This document shows, one piece after another, positions 16,707-25,283 of a stretch of DNA of 64,000 bases (its first letter is position 1; every line of letters begins with the position of its first letter). Source of the DNA: Nannocystis bainbridge (lineage in GTDB: Bacteria; Myxococcota_A; Polyangia; Nannocystales; Nannocystaceae); the NCBI RefSeq assembly GCF_028368995.1, contig NZ_JAQNDL010000005.1, forward strand, positions 630,501-694,500, read 5' to 3'. Both the position numbers and the translations under genes were made by a program. The notes below the pieces were generated by a model. The model did not search any database and was not told the DNA's origin. It worked only from the letters and a program-made list of their open reading frames with translations.

Positions 16707-17904
16707 CCAGCCCGAACGTCCGCCCCAGCTCGTCCAGCCAGTCCGCCTCGGTGCGGCTGGCGTCGATCGTCAGCGCCGGGCTCGGCGGCGCCGACCCGGC
16801 CAGCTCGCGGACCCCGCCCGTCAGCATCAGCATCGCGCGCTCGCCCGGCGTCACCTGGCCCTCGGCGATCGCCTTGAGCACCCCGACGCCGGTGAGCAGA
16901 CCTGTCTTTTCGACCACCTCGTCCGAGCCCGGCAGCCGCGAGAACTCGAACCCCGCCGCCTGCATGCGCGCCAGCAGCGGCCCGCCGTGGCGCGCAACGT
17001 CCTCCTCGGACAGCGCCAGCATCTCCCCGCCGACCTCGCGCAGCAGCGCTGCCAGGCGCGCGTACTCGCGGGACGGATCGGTGTTGTAGAGCCCTGGCTC
17101 GAGGTAGCGGTCCGGCTCCGGGCGCACGTGCTCGCGCCCCAGCGTCGGCTCGCCCGCCTGCCACGCGCGCACGATCGGCGCGTTGGCCTCCTGCTGGAAC
17201 CCGAGGAACCGCGGCACCTCGCTCCGGCGCAAAAGCCCCGCCCGCCGCAGCGCCGCGAAGCATTGATAGATCCCCGCCGGCCCGAAGCCTGCGCACACCG
17301 TCTGCGCCAGACAATCGATCCGCCCCAGCGCCGCCGCGCTCTCGAGCACGAACATCGCCCGCACCGCCGACGCTGCCATTCGCCAGCGCACATCGGGCAC
17401 GTGCGCCATCCCGAACCGCTCGGCGAAGCTGCGCGCGATCTGCTTGATCTCGGGCTCCGGCAGATCGACCGCGATCAGGTGCACGCCCGCGCCGAAGTGA
17501 TCGGCGCGCTGCTTGTAGAGCGTGCGGCGCGGCTGGAACAGGAACGCTTCGATCCCCGCGCGCGTCGCATAGGCCGCCAGCGCCGCGCTCAGGTTGCCGC
17601 CCGACGACGCCACCACCCGCGTCACCTTCGCCCGCCGCAGCAGCGCCAGCGACAGGCACGCGTCGAGCGCCTTGTACGTGCCGGTGAACATCCGGCTCGA
17701 CTCGTCGCAGACGATCACCTCGCGCTCGCCCTCGCCCGCCAGCGCGAACGTCGTCGCCCCCTCGCCATGCGAGCAGGCCTCGAGGTCCGCCAGCGTCACG
17801 TCGACCGCCGGCCCCGGCACCGCCAGCACCTTGTGATAGCGCAGCAGGAGGCTCTGCGAGGCCGCGAACCGCCGATCGATCAAGGATCGCCACTGCTCTG
17901 CCAT
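16681..17904 (-). CDS. Fold-type-II PLP enzyme (threonine-synthase/cysteine-synthase-like)
   Basis: Predicted pyridoxal-phosphate enzyme of about 407 aa. The PLP lysine is in MFTGTYKALDAC (about residue 70 from this start), followed by VVASSGGNLSAALAAYA, a phosphate/substrate-carboxylate loop like that of threonine synthase and O-acetylserine sulfhydrylase relatives. Later GFGPAGIYQCF may be the second phosphate-binding loop. The C-terminal half binds no recognised extra domain. Three in-frame ATGs exist (17958, 17931, 17904); the last leaves 148 bases for divergent promoters facing the dehydrogenase gene. It is distinct from the dehydratase at 8024. Together with the dehydrogenase and aminotransferase it points to amino-acid-type building-block synthesis. 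Confidence 0.78.
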   Translation of the reverse strand: MAEQWRSLIDRRFAASQSLLLRYHKVLAVPGPAVDVTLADLEACSHGEGATTFALAGEGEREVIVCDESSRMFTGTYKALDACLSLALLRRAKVTRVVASSGGNLSAALAAYATRAGIEAFLFQPRRTLYKQRADHFGAGVHLIAVDLPEPEIKQIARSFAERFGMAHVPDVRWRMAASAVRAMFVLESAAALGRIDCLAQTVCAGFGPAGIYQCFAALRRAGLLRRSEVPRFLGFQQEANAPIVRAWQAGEPTLGREHVRPEPDRYLEPGLYNTDPSREYARLAALLREVGGEMLALSEEDVARHGGPLLARMQAAGFEFSRLPGSDEVVEKTGLLTGVGVLKAIAEGQVTPGERAMLMLTGGVRELAGSAPPSPALTIDASRTEADWLDELGRTFGLATRARARA

Positions 17905-18052
17905 CCCCGCACCCACCGCGCCGAGACCCATGGTCCGCGGCGCGCGTCGCCCTGTCAAACACCGCCGCTGCGCGAGCGAGATCGCGACGGCGACCTCGGC
18001 GCGCGAGGAGTCTTCTCAGGCCGCGGAGGATGACGCGACGAACCTCGCGCGC

Positions 18053-19201
18053 ATGGCGACGCGTCGCGCCCTCCGATACGATGCTCGCCCCGGTGGTGGC
18101 ACGGTGGCGCTGCTCAAGATCGAATACCGCGACCCGATCGAGCCCGTGAGCGGCCTGCTGGTGATCGATCGCCTCGTCGACGGCGTGTGTGCCGGCGGCC
18201 TGCGGATCGCCGCCGACGTCGAGGCCGACGAGATCGCCGCGCTCGCCCGCAACATGACCCGCAAGCAGGCCGCGTACGCCTTGCCGGTCGGTGGCGCCAA
18301 GGCCGGCTTGAGGATGGCCCCCGATCACCCCGCGCGCGGCGAAGTCCTGCGTCGCTTCCTCTCGACCGTCGCCCCGCTCATCGAGCGCAGTTGGTCGGTC
18401 GGCCCCGACCTCAACACCACCATGGCCGAGCTGCAGCGGGCCGCCGGCGACGTCGGCCTGCCCTGCCTCAAGCTCGCCGTCGGCCGCAGCCGCGGCCTCG
18501 CCGATCGCGAGTTCCTGCGCCGCTACGCCATGCTCGACGGCGCGATCGACGGCTGGTCGGTGCACGCCTTACGCGCGCCCGCGGCCGTGCGCGCCGCCAC
18601 CCTCGCGCTCGCCCGCGCTCTCGGCCGCAGCTCCGGCCTGCGGGTCGCCATCCAGGGCGCCGGCGCCATGGGCGGCGGCGCGGCCTACCTCCTCGATCGC
18701 ATCGGCTGCCGCGTCGTCGCCTGGGCCGACGATCTCCGCTGCCTCGTCGACGAGGGCGGCCTCGACGTCGCTACCCTGCTGGCCGGCCGGCGCGAAGGTC
18801 GGCTGCCCGCCGTCCCCGGCGAAGCTCGCCCCTCCGCGGAGATCCTGCACGTCCCCTGCGACCTCCTGATCCTCGCCGCCGTCTCGCGCGCCGTCGCCGT
18901 CGACGCCGTCCCGCGGCTCGGCTGCGCCGGCGTCGTCGAGGCCGCCAACCTCGCCCTCGCCCCCGACGTCGCCGACGCCCTGCACGCCGCCGGCGTCCTC
19001 GTCATCCCCGACCTGCTCGCCAGCGCCGGCGGCTCGCTCGCCGTCGAGGCCCTCTACGCCGGCGACCCCAGCGGCCCCGCCGACGTCCTCGCCCACGTCG
19101 AGCGCCGCGTCGCCGCCCGCGTCGAACATGTCCTCGCGGACAGCCGCACCACCGGCCGCTCCCCGCGCGCGCTGCTCGAGGAGGCCCTCGATGGCCGCTG
19201 A
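18053..19201 (+). CDS. Glu/Leu/Phe/Val-type amino-acid dehydrogenase
   Basis: Predicted NAD(P)-dependent amino-acid dehydrogenase of 382 aa. The N-terminal domain has MTRKQAAYALPVGGAKAGL, where the Lys of GGAKAG is the substrate-binding/catalytic Lys of the ELFV family; the C-terminal Rossmann domain has VAIQGAGAMGGGAAYLL (GxGxMG form). It interconverts a 2-oxo acid and an L-amino acid with ammonia. The ATG at 18053 is the first that leaves a family-like N-terminus; an upstream GTG/ATG region overlaps the divergent promoter. It leads a run of five co-directional genes with an aminotransferase next, so both would set the amino-acid/keto-acid balance of one substrate. Confidence 0.83.
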   Translation: MATRRALRYDARPGGGTVALLKIEYRDPIEPVSGLLVIDRLVDGVCAGGLRIAADVEADEIAALARNMTRKQAAYALPVGGAKAGLRMAPDHPARGEVLRRFLSTVAPLIERSWSVGPDLNTTMAELQRAAGDVGLPCLKLAVGRSRGLADREFLRRYAMLDGAIDGWSVHALRAPAAVRAATLALARALGRSSGLRVAIQGAGAMGGGAAYLLDRIGCRVVAWADDLRCLVDEGGLDVATLLAGRREGRLPAVPGEARPSAEILHVPCDLLILAAVSRAVAVDAVPRLGCAGVVEAANLALAPDVADALHAAGVLVIPDLLASAGGSLAVEALYAGDPSGPADVLAHVERRVAARVEHVLADSRTTGRSPRALLEEALDGR

Positions 19202-19204
19202 TGT

Positions 19205-19297
19205 GACATGTCCCTCGGGACACATCACGACCGGCCGCGCCCGCCCCGCCGCGGCGCGCACATTCCCCTCGGGACATGTCCCTAAAAACATGTCTGA
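19205..19297. repeat. Two dispersed palindrome copies in the dehydrogenase-aminotransferase gap
   Basis: Copy one is TGTCCC-TC-GGGACA (19209-19222), perfect, with flanking GATGTG/CACATC that extends partial symmetry. Copy two is the perfect twelve-base palindrome GGGACATGTCCC (19271-19282), followed by CTAAAAACATGTC, which can pair with the left arm. The first begins eight bases after the dehydrogenase stop; the second ends about 25 bases before the aminotransferase start, where it could hide the ribosome site. Confidence 0.65.
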
Positions 19298-19321
19298 ACG
19301 AGCAGCGCGTCGGGGGACCCC

Positions 19322-20215
19322 GTGACCGCCGACCTCGTCTGGCTCGACGGCCAGCTCGTCCCGGCCGACGCCGCGCGCTTCGGCCTGCTCACTCACTCGC
19401 TGCACTACGGCACCGCCGTGTTCGACGGCGGGCGCCACTACCGGCTGGCCGACGGCGGCGTCGGCGTGTTCCGCCTCGACGACCACGTGCGGCGCTTCCT
19501 CGCCAGCGCCGCCGCCCTGTGGATGCCGCTGCCCTGGACCGCCCTGCAGCTGCGCGACGCCACCCTCGCCGTCGTGCGCGCCAGCGGTCGCGGCGACGGC
19601 TACGTCCGCCAGCTCGCCTTTTACGGCGACGCCCGCATCGGCCTCGGCGCTCGCAACCCCGTCCACGTCGCGGTCATGGCCTGGGACCCGAGCGGCTCGC
19701 CCGGCGCCCACGTCCGCGTGCGCATCGCCTCCATCGGCCACGGCGCCGGATGGATCCCCACTGCCAAGCACGCCGGGCACTACGGCCGCGCCTTTTTGGC
19801 CCTGCGCGAGGCCGAGGCCTCTGGCCACGACGACGCCCTCTTCCTCGGCGACGACGGCACCGTCGTCGAGGCCACCGGCGCCAACCTCTTCCTCGTCCGC
19901 GACGGTCGCCTCGTCACGCCTCCCGATCATCAGCCGCTCTTGCCCGGCTTCACCCGCGCCACCGTGCTCGCCCTCGCCGCCGACCTCGGCATCCCCGTGC
20001 TCGAGGCCCCTGTCCCGCGGCATCACCTGTTCGCCGCCGACGAGGTCTTCCTCGCCAACAGCGCCGCCGAGCTGCGCCCCGTCGTGCTCGTCGAGGGCCG
20101 GCCCTTGCCCGCGCCCGGCCCCGTCACCGCGCAGCTCGTCGCCCGCTACCACGCCGTCGTGCGCGGCGAGGATCCGCGGCATCGATCGTGGATCGCCCGC
20201 GTGGAGGCCCCATGA
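19322..20215 (+). CDS. Class IV aminotransferase (branched-chain/D-amino-acid type)
   Basis: Predicted PLP-dependent transaminase of 297 aa, fold type IV. Visible signatures are the N-terminal LTHSLHYGTAVFDGGRHYR segment, the catalytic Lys in PTAKHAGHYGRAFLA (about residue 150), EATGANLFLV near 180 and the C-terminal DEVFLANSAAELRPV. BCAT and 4-amino-4-deoxychorismate lyase share these; the Tyr/Arg pattern is closest to BCAT-like enzymes. The GTG start is weakly supported; a palindromic repeat lies just upstream. Its stop overlaps the next ATG by four bases (ATGA), so it is coupled to the diiron oxidase gene. Confidence 0.85.
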   Translation: MTADLVWLDGQLVPADAARFGLLTHSLHYGTAVFDGGRHYRLADGGVGVFRLDDHVRRFLASAAALWMPLPWTALQLRDATLAVVRASGRGDGYVRQLAFYGDARIGLGARNPVHVAVMAWDPSGSPGAHVRVRIASIGHGAGWIPTAKHAGHYGRAFLALREAEASGHDDALFLGDDGTVVEATGANLFLVRDGRLVTPPDHQPLLPGFTRATVLALAADLGIPVLEAPVPRHHLFAADEVFLANSAAELRPVVLVEGRPLPAPGPVTAQLVARYHAVVRGEDPRHRSWIARVEAP

Positions 20216-21168
20216 TCGCCATCCTCGCCGCCAACGTGCGCGCCGCGCTCGGCGATCGCTCGCCCAAGATCACCGCTGACGCCGCCCAGGCCCTCGCGCG
20301 GCTCGCCGACCGCGCCTTCGCCGGCGACGACTACGCCGCCGGCGTCTATCACGGCCTCGTCTGGGACCTGCACGCCGACCCCGACCCGCGCACCTACGCC
20401 GTGCGGCGCTACCTCGTCGAGACCGGCTACGCCGTCGAGGAGGCCCACGTCCCGCGCCTCCCCGAAGCGCCTCTGCTCGCCCCCGATGCCTTGCTCGCGC
20501 GCCTGCAGGCCGAGCAGAACCAGCGCACCGGCCTGCGCCACCCGATGTCCGAGCACCTGTTCCACGGCCGGCCCAGCCTCGCCGACCTCAAGATCTACCT
20601 GCGGCATCACTGGCACCGCTCGCGCCTCTTCTACCGCGAGCTGACCGAGCTCGCCCTCAGCTGTCCCTTGGGCCATGCCAGCGTCCTGCACCGCAACCTC
20701 TACGACGAGACCGGCGGCGAGCACGGCGCCCAGGCTCACCCCGTCCTGCTGCAGCGGCTCCTGCGTCACTTCGATCTCCCGCACGGCTTCGACGATCGCC
20801 CCGCGCTGCCCGAGGCCCACGCCTACCTCAACAACCGCATCCGCTGCGCCCGTCACCCCAACCTCGCCTGGGGCCTCGCGGTCCTGTTCTCGCTCGAGGC
20901 CGGCACCCCCGCCACCCACGGCAACATCCACGCGCTGCTGCAGCGCTTCGATGTCCCCGAGCATGCCCGCGAGTTCCACCGCGTGCACATGAGCGCCGAC
21001 GTCGAGCACGCGCGCGAGACCGCCGAGCTGATCGGCGCCGTCATTCAGAGCCCCGCGGATCAGGCGATCCTGTTCGCCTCGCTCCGCTACCACCGCGCTT
21101 TGGGCCAGCGCTACTTCGACGCCATCTGGCGCGAGATGCAGGCCACGCATGACGACCGCGACCGGTGA
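20212..21168 (+). CDS. Haem-oxygenase-like diiron oxidase (iron-containing redox enzyme family)
   Basis: Protein of 318 aa matching the haem-oxygenase-fold 'iron-containing redox enzyme' group (HDO; relatives include SznF, UndA, BesC and CADD). The core runs from about residue 120, with Glu/His pairs in RELTELALSC...LYDETGGEHG, then FSLEAGTPATHGNIHALL and H-x3-D-x2-H in VHMSADVEH, a plausible diiron ligand set. Known HDOs cleave C-C bonds or hydroxylate amines of amino-acid-like substrates. About 75 extra N-terminal residues have no clear domain. The start overlaps the aminotransferase stop (ATGA) and the 3' end overlaps the methyltransferase by 20 bases, so all three are translated as one unit. 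This is the most informative enzyme for predicting the cluster product. Confidence 0.75.
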   Translation: MIAILAANVRAALGDRSPKITADAAQALARLADRAFAGDDYAAGVYHGLVWDLHADPDPRTYAVRRYLVETGYAVEEAHVPRLPEAPLLAPDALLARLQAEQNQRTGLRHPMSEHLFHGRPSLADLKIYLRHHWHRSRLFYRELTELALSCPLGHASVLHRNLYDETGGEHGAQAHPVLLQRLLRHFDLPHGFDDRPALPEAHAYLNNRIRCARHPNLAWGLAVLFSLEAGTPATHGNIHALLQRFDVPEHAREFHRVHMSADVEHARETAELIGAVIQSPADQAILFASLRYHRALGQRYFDAIWREMQATHDDRDR

Positions 21169-22195
21169 GAAGCTCCTCCTCGAACTGCTCGACGGCTTCC
21201 TCGGCAGCAAGCTGCTGATGACCGCCTACAAGCTCGACCTCTTCACCGCCGCCCGGGCCCCGATCGCCCGCGAGGCCCTGCGCGCCGCCAAGGGCCTGCC
21301 CGAGCGCTCCTTCAAGATCGTCGTCGACGGCTGCGTCGCCCTCGGCCTGCTGCACGAGGACGAAGACGGCCTCGTCACCCCGCCCGCGCTCGCTCCCTTC
21401 CTCGTGCGCGCCCCCGACCGGCCGTTTCAGACCACCACCTACTTGCTCGAGTACTACGACGAGGTCTACCGCGCCCTCGCCGACATGGACGCGCTCGTGC
21501 GCAGCGACGGCGCCGCCTCCCCGTTCAAAATGCGCGACTACTTCAAGGACGACGTCGCCGCCGTCGACCCGCAGGTCGCCGCCGAGTATTCGCGCTACAT
21601 GGACGCCACGATCGCCCGGATCGTCGAGGTCGTGCTCGCCACCTATCCTTTCGGACAGCACCGCAAGCTGCTCGATCTGTGCGGCAACACCGGCAGCTTC
21701 TGCGCCGCCATCGTCGCCGCCACCCCCGGGCTTCACGGCGCCTTCCTCGACGTGCCCGCCTGCGTCGACATCGGCCGCCGCCAGCTCGCCGACCGCCCCG
21801 AGCTCGCGGGCCGCGTCGAAGCGATCGCCGGCGACGTGTTCCGCACCCCGCTGCCGCCCGACTGCGACGTCATCACCATGTGCCGCTCGGCCATGGACTG
21901 GGGCGACGAGCGCATCGGCGCCGTCTACCGCCGCGCCCACGAGGCCTTGCCCGCCGGCGGCCGCTTCCTCGTCATCGAGCGCATGCTGCCCGAGCGCGTC
22001 CTGCCCGAGGCCCTGCCGATGTACCTGCGCGGCGTCTACTTCCTCGCCAAATCGGAGAGCACCCGCTACCGCTCGCCGCGCGAGCACCTCGCCCTGCTGC
22101 AGGCCGCCGGCTTCACCGCGATCGAAGAGCTCGAGCCCCCGCGCGCTCCCTACGAGTTCTTCCAGTCGATGCGGATCCTCGTCGCCACCAAGTGA
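21149..22195 (+). CDS. SAM-dependent O-methyltransferase-like protein
   Basis: Predicted methyltransferase of 348 aa. A winged-helix dimerisation domain fills residues 1-100 (LLMTAYKLDLFTAARAPI, then ALGLLHEDEDGLVTPP) and a Rossmann SAM-binding domain follows, with motif I LLDLCGNTGSFCAAI near 172 and an acidic residue after LDVPA near 200. Motif I has L-C-G-N-T-G rather than the usual V-G-G-G-x-G, a notable variation. The start lies 20 bases inside the diiron oxidase gene. Plant-type O-methyltransferases and polyketide-tailoring enzymes share this layout. Confidence 0.83.
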   Translation: MTTATGEKLLLELLDGFLGSKLLMTAYKLDLFTAARAPIAREALRAAKGLPERSFKIVVDGCVALGLLHEDEDGLVTPPALAPFLVRAPDRPFQTTTYLLEYYDEVYRALADMDALVRSDGAASPFKMRDYFKDDVAAVDPQVAAEYSRYMDATIARIVEVVLATYPFGQHRKLLDLCGNTGSFCAAIVAATPGLHGAFLDVPACVDIGRRQLADRPELAGRVEAIAGDVFRTPLPPDCDVITMCRSAMDWGDERIGAVYRRAHEALPAGGRFLVIERMLPERVLPEALPMYLRGVYFLAKSESTRYRSPREHLALLQAAGFTAIEELEPPRAPYEFFQSMRILVATK

Positions 22196-22244
22196 TTCTT
22201 TCACGGGACGCTCGCACGACCTCATCGCTCGCTCGCACGACGTG

Positions 22245-23354
22245 ATGCCTACCCCGCTGCCCAGCCTCGCCGCGATCGCCCGCGTCCCGCACGACCTGCT
22301 GGCCGCCGCCGTCGCGCTCTGCCTCGATCCCGTCGCCCTCCCGGTCCTGCTGCAGGCCCTCGACCTCGACCTGCTCTCCCGCCTCGCCCGCGGCCCCGCC
22401 ACGCTCGGCGAGCTCGCCGATGGCACCGGCGACGTCGCCCTCGAGATGACCCTCGAGCTCGGCCGCGGCTTCGGCCTGTTCACGCTGTGCGACGATCGCC
22501 ACGGCCTCACCGACCTCGCCACCACTTGCTTCCTCGCCACCTCCCCGCTGCGCCTGCTCGGCCTCGTCGATCGTCACCGCCGCTACGTCGCCGCCATCGC
22601 GGCCCTGCCTGACGCCTTACACAGCACCCCGCGTGCCGACCGACGCGTGTGGTCGCAGCAGGCCGACCAGGGCGCCCAGGCCGACTACTTCCGCGCCCGC
22701 GCCGGCTTCAACGAGGCCAGCCGCGACTACTTCCGCGACACCGCGGCCCTGCTCGCGCGCGCCCACTGCGAGCGCGACCTCGCGGCGCACCGCGTCGTCT
22801 GCGACATCGGGGCCGGGCCCGCGGCCTTCGCCGCCATCCTCAAGTCCGCCGCGCCGCACCTGCAGGTCCACGCCGCCGAGGTCACCTACAAAGATCCCGC
22901 CTACCTCGCCACCACCGCCGCCGACCTGCAGGGCCTCGAAGTCGCGCTGCACCCCGTCAACGTCCTGCACGAGCCGCTCCCGCCGGCCATCGATCTGCTG
23001 ACCGCCAACCGCCTGTTCTCCGGCCTCGGCCGCGACGGCGCCGAGGGCTGGGCCCGCCGCCTGCACGCCGCCCTCGCCCCGGGCGGCACGCTCGCCCTCG
23101 TCGATTTTTTCGCCACCGGCGAGCCCGCCCACGATCGCTCCGTCGCCGCCCTCGTGGCCCTGTGGATGGCCTGGAACCGCCACGAGCTGCAGCGCGCCCC
23201 GATCGTCGAAGCCCACGACGATCGCCGCGCCTGGGGCTGGAACCCGCCGTGGCGCTGCGACGAGCTCTCCGACCTGCTCGCGCGCGTCGGCTTCCGCGAC
23301 GTGCGCTCGCGCAGCGTCGTCCCCCCGTTCGCCCTCGTCGAGGCCCGCAAGTGA
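22245..23354 (+). CDS. Second SAM-dependent methyltransferase
   Basis: Predicted methyltransferase of 369 aa with the same two-part layout as its upstream neighbour: helical/winged-helix N-terminus (LLSRLARGPATLGELADGTG, FGLFTLCDDRHGLTD) and a SAM domain whose motif I reads VVCDIGAGPAAFAAIL near 185, followed by an acidic residue after HAAEVT and by LALVDFFATGE. The two genes may be old duplicates, but sequence identity looks low. ATG at 22245 is preferred to the GTG immediately before it. A 49-base gap separates the two. Confidence 0.82.
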   Translation: MPTPLPSLAAIARVPHDLLAAAVALCLDPVALPVLLQALDLDLLSRLARGPATLGELADGTGDVALEMTLELGRGFGLFTLCDDRHGLTDLATTCFLATSPLRLLGLVDRHRRYVAAIAALPDALHSTPRADRRVWSQQADQGAQADYFRARAGFNEASRDYFRDTAALLARAHCERDLAAHRVVCDIGAGPAAFAAILKSAAPHLQVHAAEVTYKDPAYLATTAADLQGLEVALHPVNVLHEPLPPAIDLLTANRLFSGLGRDGAEGWARRLHAALAPGGTLALVDFFATGEPAHDRSVAALVALWMAWNRHELQRAPIVEAHDDRRAWGWNPPWRCDELSDLLARVGFRDVRSRSVVPPFALVEARK

Positions 23355-23465
23355 TCTCGCGCGACCCCACGCCCTGATCGCCGTGCTTCCACGGTATCGC
23401 AGGCACGCTCCCGGCCGCCTCACGCCTCGCCGCTCCGCCCGCCTCCTTCTGCCTCGAGCTTCGCA

Positions 23466-25283
23466 GTGACCACCGACCCCACGCCCGTGCGCTGCTGCGA
23501 CGTCGTCTGCCGCGACCTCGCCCTCGACAACGTGCTCGTGCACGGCGTCCACAGCCGCGAAGCTCGGGTCGTCGCCCGCGACGCCGCCGAGGCCCTGCTG
23601 GCCGCGCGCCGCTTCCGCCCGCTCGCCGAGCACATCGACCTCGCCACCCGCGGTCGCCCGGCCGAGGAGGCCGCCAACATCGGGAGCGGCCTGCTCGCGC
23701 TCGCCGAAGCCGGCATGTTCGTCTCCTTCGCCGAGCTCCGGCGCGTCTGCGTGCGCGACGACGAGCCCCCGCCGATCGACCTCGTCGCCGTCCCCAGCGC
23801 CGAGCGCCCCGCCATGGCCGAGCGCGCCGTCGCCTCGCTGATCGCCGACGGCCAGCGGTTCGCGCGCGACCGCGAGCTCGTCGTCGCCGACGGCTCGCGC
23901 GATCCGGCCACCCGCGCCGACTATCGCGCCCGCCTCGGCGCCCTCGCGCGCGCCCACGCGGCCCGGATCACCTACATCGGCGACGACGAGCGCCGCGTCT
24001 TCGTCGAGCGCCTGGCCGCGCGCGGTCACGACCCCGACCTCGTCGCCTTCGCCCTCGCCGACCGCGAGCACACCGGCATGGCCTATGGGACAGGTCGCAA
24101 CGCCCTCCTGCTCCACGCCGTCGGCCGCCGGCTCGTCAGCCTCGACGACGACGTGATCGCCCGCCGCGTCGACCCGCCCGAGCCGCTGCCCGGCCTCGCC
24201 GTGTTCACCGGCGAAGGCGAGGGCTACGACAACTACCAGCCGCAGGACATCCGCTTCTACCCCCACCGCGCCGCCGCCCACGCCGACGCGCGCTGGTCGC
24301 ACGACGAGGCCCTCGGAGGCCACGCCGGCATGCTCGGCCGCTCCCTGCCTGCCCTGCTCGCCGCCGTGCCCGCCGGCCAGCCGATCGACCTCGACGACTG
24401 CCTCGACCGCGCCATCCTCCGCCGCCTGCGGGCCGGCCAGGGCCGCGTGCGCGTCACCTTCCAGGGCCTCCTCGGCGACCTCGGCTGGTACGCCCCGACC
24501 TGGTGCCTCCTCTTCGAAGGCGACAACCGCCAGCGCCTGCTCGCCAGCGAGGACGACTACCGCCGCGTCCTCGCCTCCACGCGTCAGGCCCTGCGCCTGG
24601 TCCGCCGCGCCACCGTCGGCGACGGCCGCTACTGCCAGGGCGCCGTGCTCGGCCTCGACCACCGCGACCTCCTGCCGCCGTTTATCCCCGTCGGCCGCTA
24701 CGAGGACGGCGTGTTCCGCACCACCCTGCGCGCCCTCGACGACACCGCGCTCTTCGGACATGTCCCTTCGGCCCTGGTCCATGAGCCATGTCAGGAGCGC
24801 GCCTGGGCCCCCGGCGACGTCTGGCGCCCCGGCGGCTGGGTCCGCTTCGGCGAGCTCGTCGTCCAGTGCCTGCGGTCCGCCCCGGCGCCGACCACCCCCG
24901 CGCGGCTCGGCGAGCACCTCGGCGAGCTCGGGCGGCTCCCGCCCGCCGATTTCCGCGCCTTCGTCTCCGGCCGGCTGTGGCGGCAGAAGGAGCTCTACGC
25001 CCGCCACCTGCAGCGCCTGCTCGCCCGCCACGGCGGCGCGCCCGCCTGGTGGGCCGACGACGTGCGGCGCCACCTCGGCGCGGTGGCCGAGCACGCCGCC
25101 CACCGCGACTATCCGGCCCCGCGCGACCTCCTCGGTGAAGCCGGCGACCCCGACCGCGCCCTCGCCCGCGCCCAGCAGCTCGTCGCCCGCTTCGGCGCGC
25201 TGCTGGCCGCCTGGCCCGACATTCGCGCCACCGCTGCCGAGCTCGCCCGCGCCGGCCACCCGCTCGGCGCCCCGCTCGCGTAA
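23466..25283 (+). CDS. GT-A-like glycosyltransferase-type protein of unknown substrate
   Basis: Protein of 605 aa that I do not recognise with certainty. Residues about 110-235 look like a family-2 (GT-A) nucleotide-sugar fold: an N-terminal strand ending in VVADGSRDP, a helix RARLGALARAHAARITYIG, and GRNALLLHAVGRRLVSLDDDV, where SLDDDV would be the metal-binding DxD-like motif. The C-terminal 300 residues have conserved-looking Trp and Cys residues (LGDLGWYAPTWCLLFEG) and a helical tail. GT-like proteins of this kind occur in peptide and small-molecule clusters. A dispersed GGACATGTCC palindrome lies inside the gene at 24756-24765, encoding part of LFGHVPSALV. The GTG start has no evident Shine-Dalgarno sequence. 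Confidence 0.65.
   Translation: MTTDPTPVRCCDVVCRDLALDNVLVHGVHSREARVVARDAAEALLAARRFRPLAEHIDLATRGRPAEEAANIGSGLLALAEAGMFVSFAELRRVCVRDDEPPPIDLVAVPSAERPAMAERAVASLIADGQRFARDRELVVADGSRDPATRADYRARLGALARAHAARITYIGDDERRVFVERLAARGHDPDLVAFALADREHTGMAYGTGRNALLLHAVGRRLVSLDDDVIARRVDPPEPLPGLAVFTGEGEGYDNYQPQDIRFYPHRAAAHADARWSHDEALGGHAGMLGRSLPALLAAVPAGQPIDLDDCLDRAILRRLRAGQGRVRVTFQGLLGDLGWYAPTWCLLFEGDNRQRLLASEDDYRRVLASTRQALRLVRRATVGDGRYCQGAVLGLDHRDLLPPFIPVGRYEDGVFRTTLRALDDTALFGHVPSALVHEPCQERAWAPGDVWRPGGWVRFGELVVQCLRSAPAPTTPARLGEHLGELGRLPPADFRAFVSGRLWRQKELYARHLQRLLARHGGAPAWWADDVRRHLGAVAEHAAHRDYPAPRDLLGEAGDPDRALARAQQLVARFGALLAAWPDIRATAAELARAGHPLGAPLA

Noticed and set aside
20661..20677. CTGTCCCTTGGGCCATG in the diiron oxidase gene as a palindrome copy
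   Set aside because: The arms mismatch and the codons (SCPLGHA) are plausible as ordinary protein sequence.
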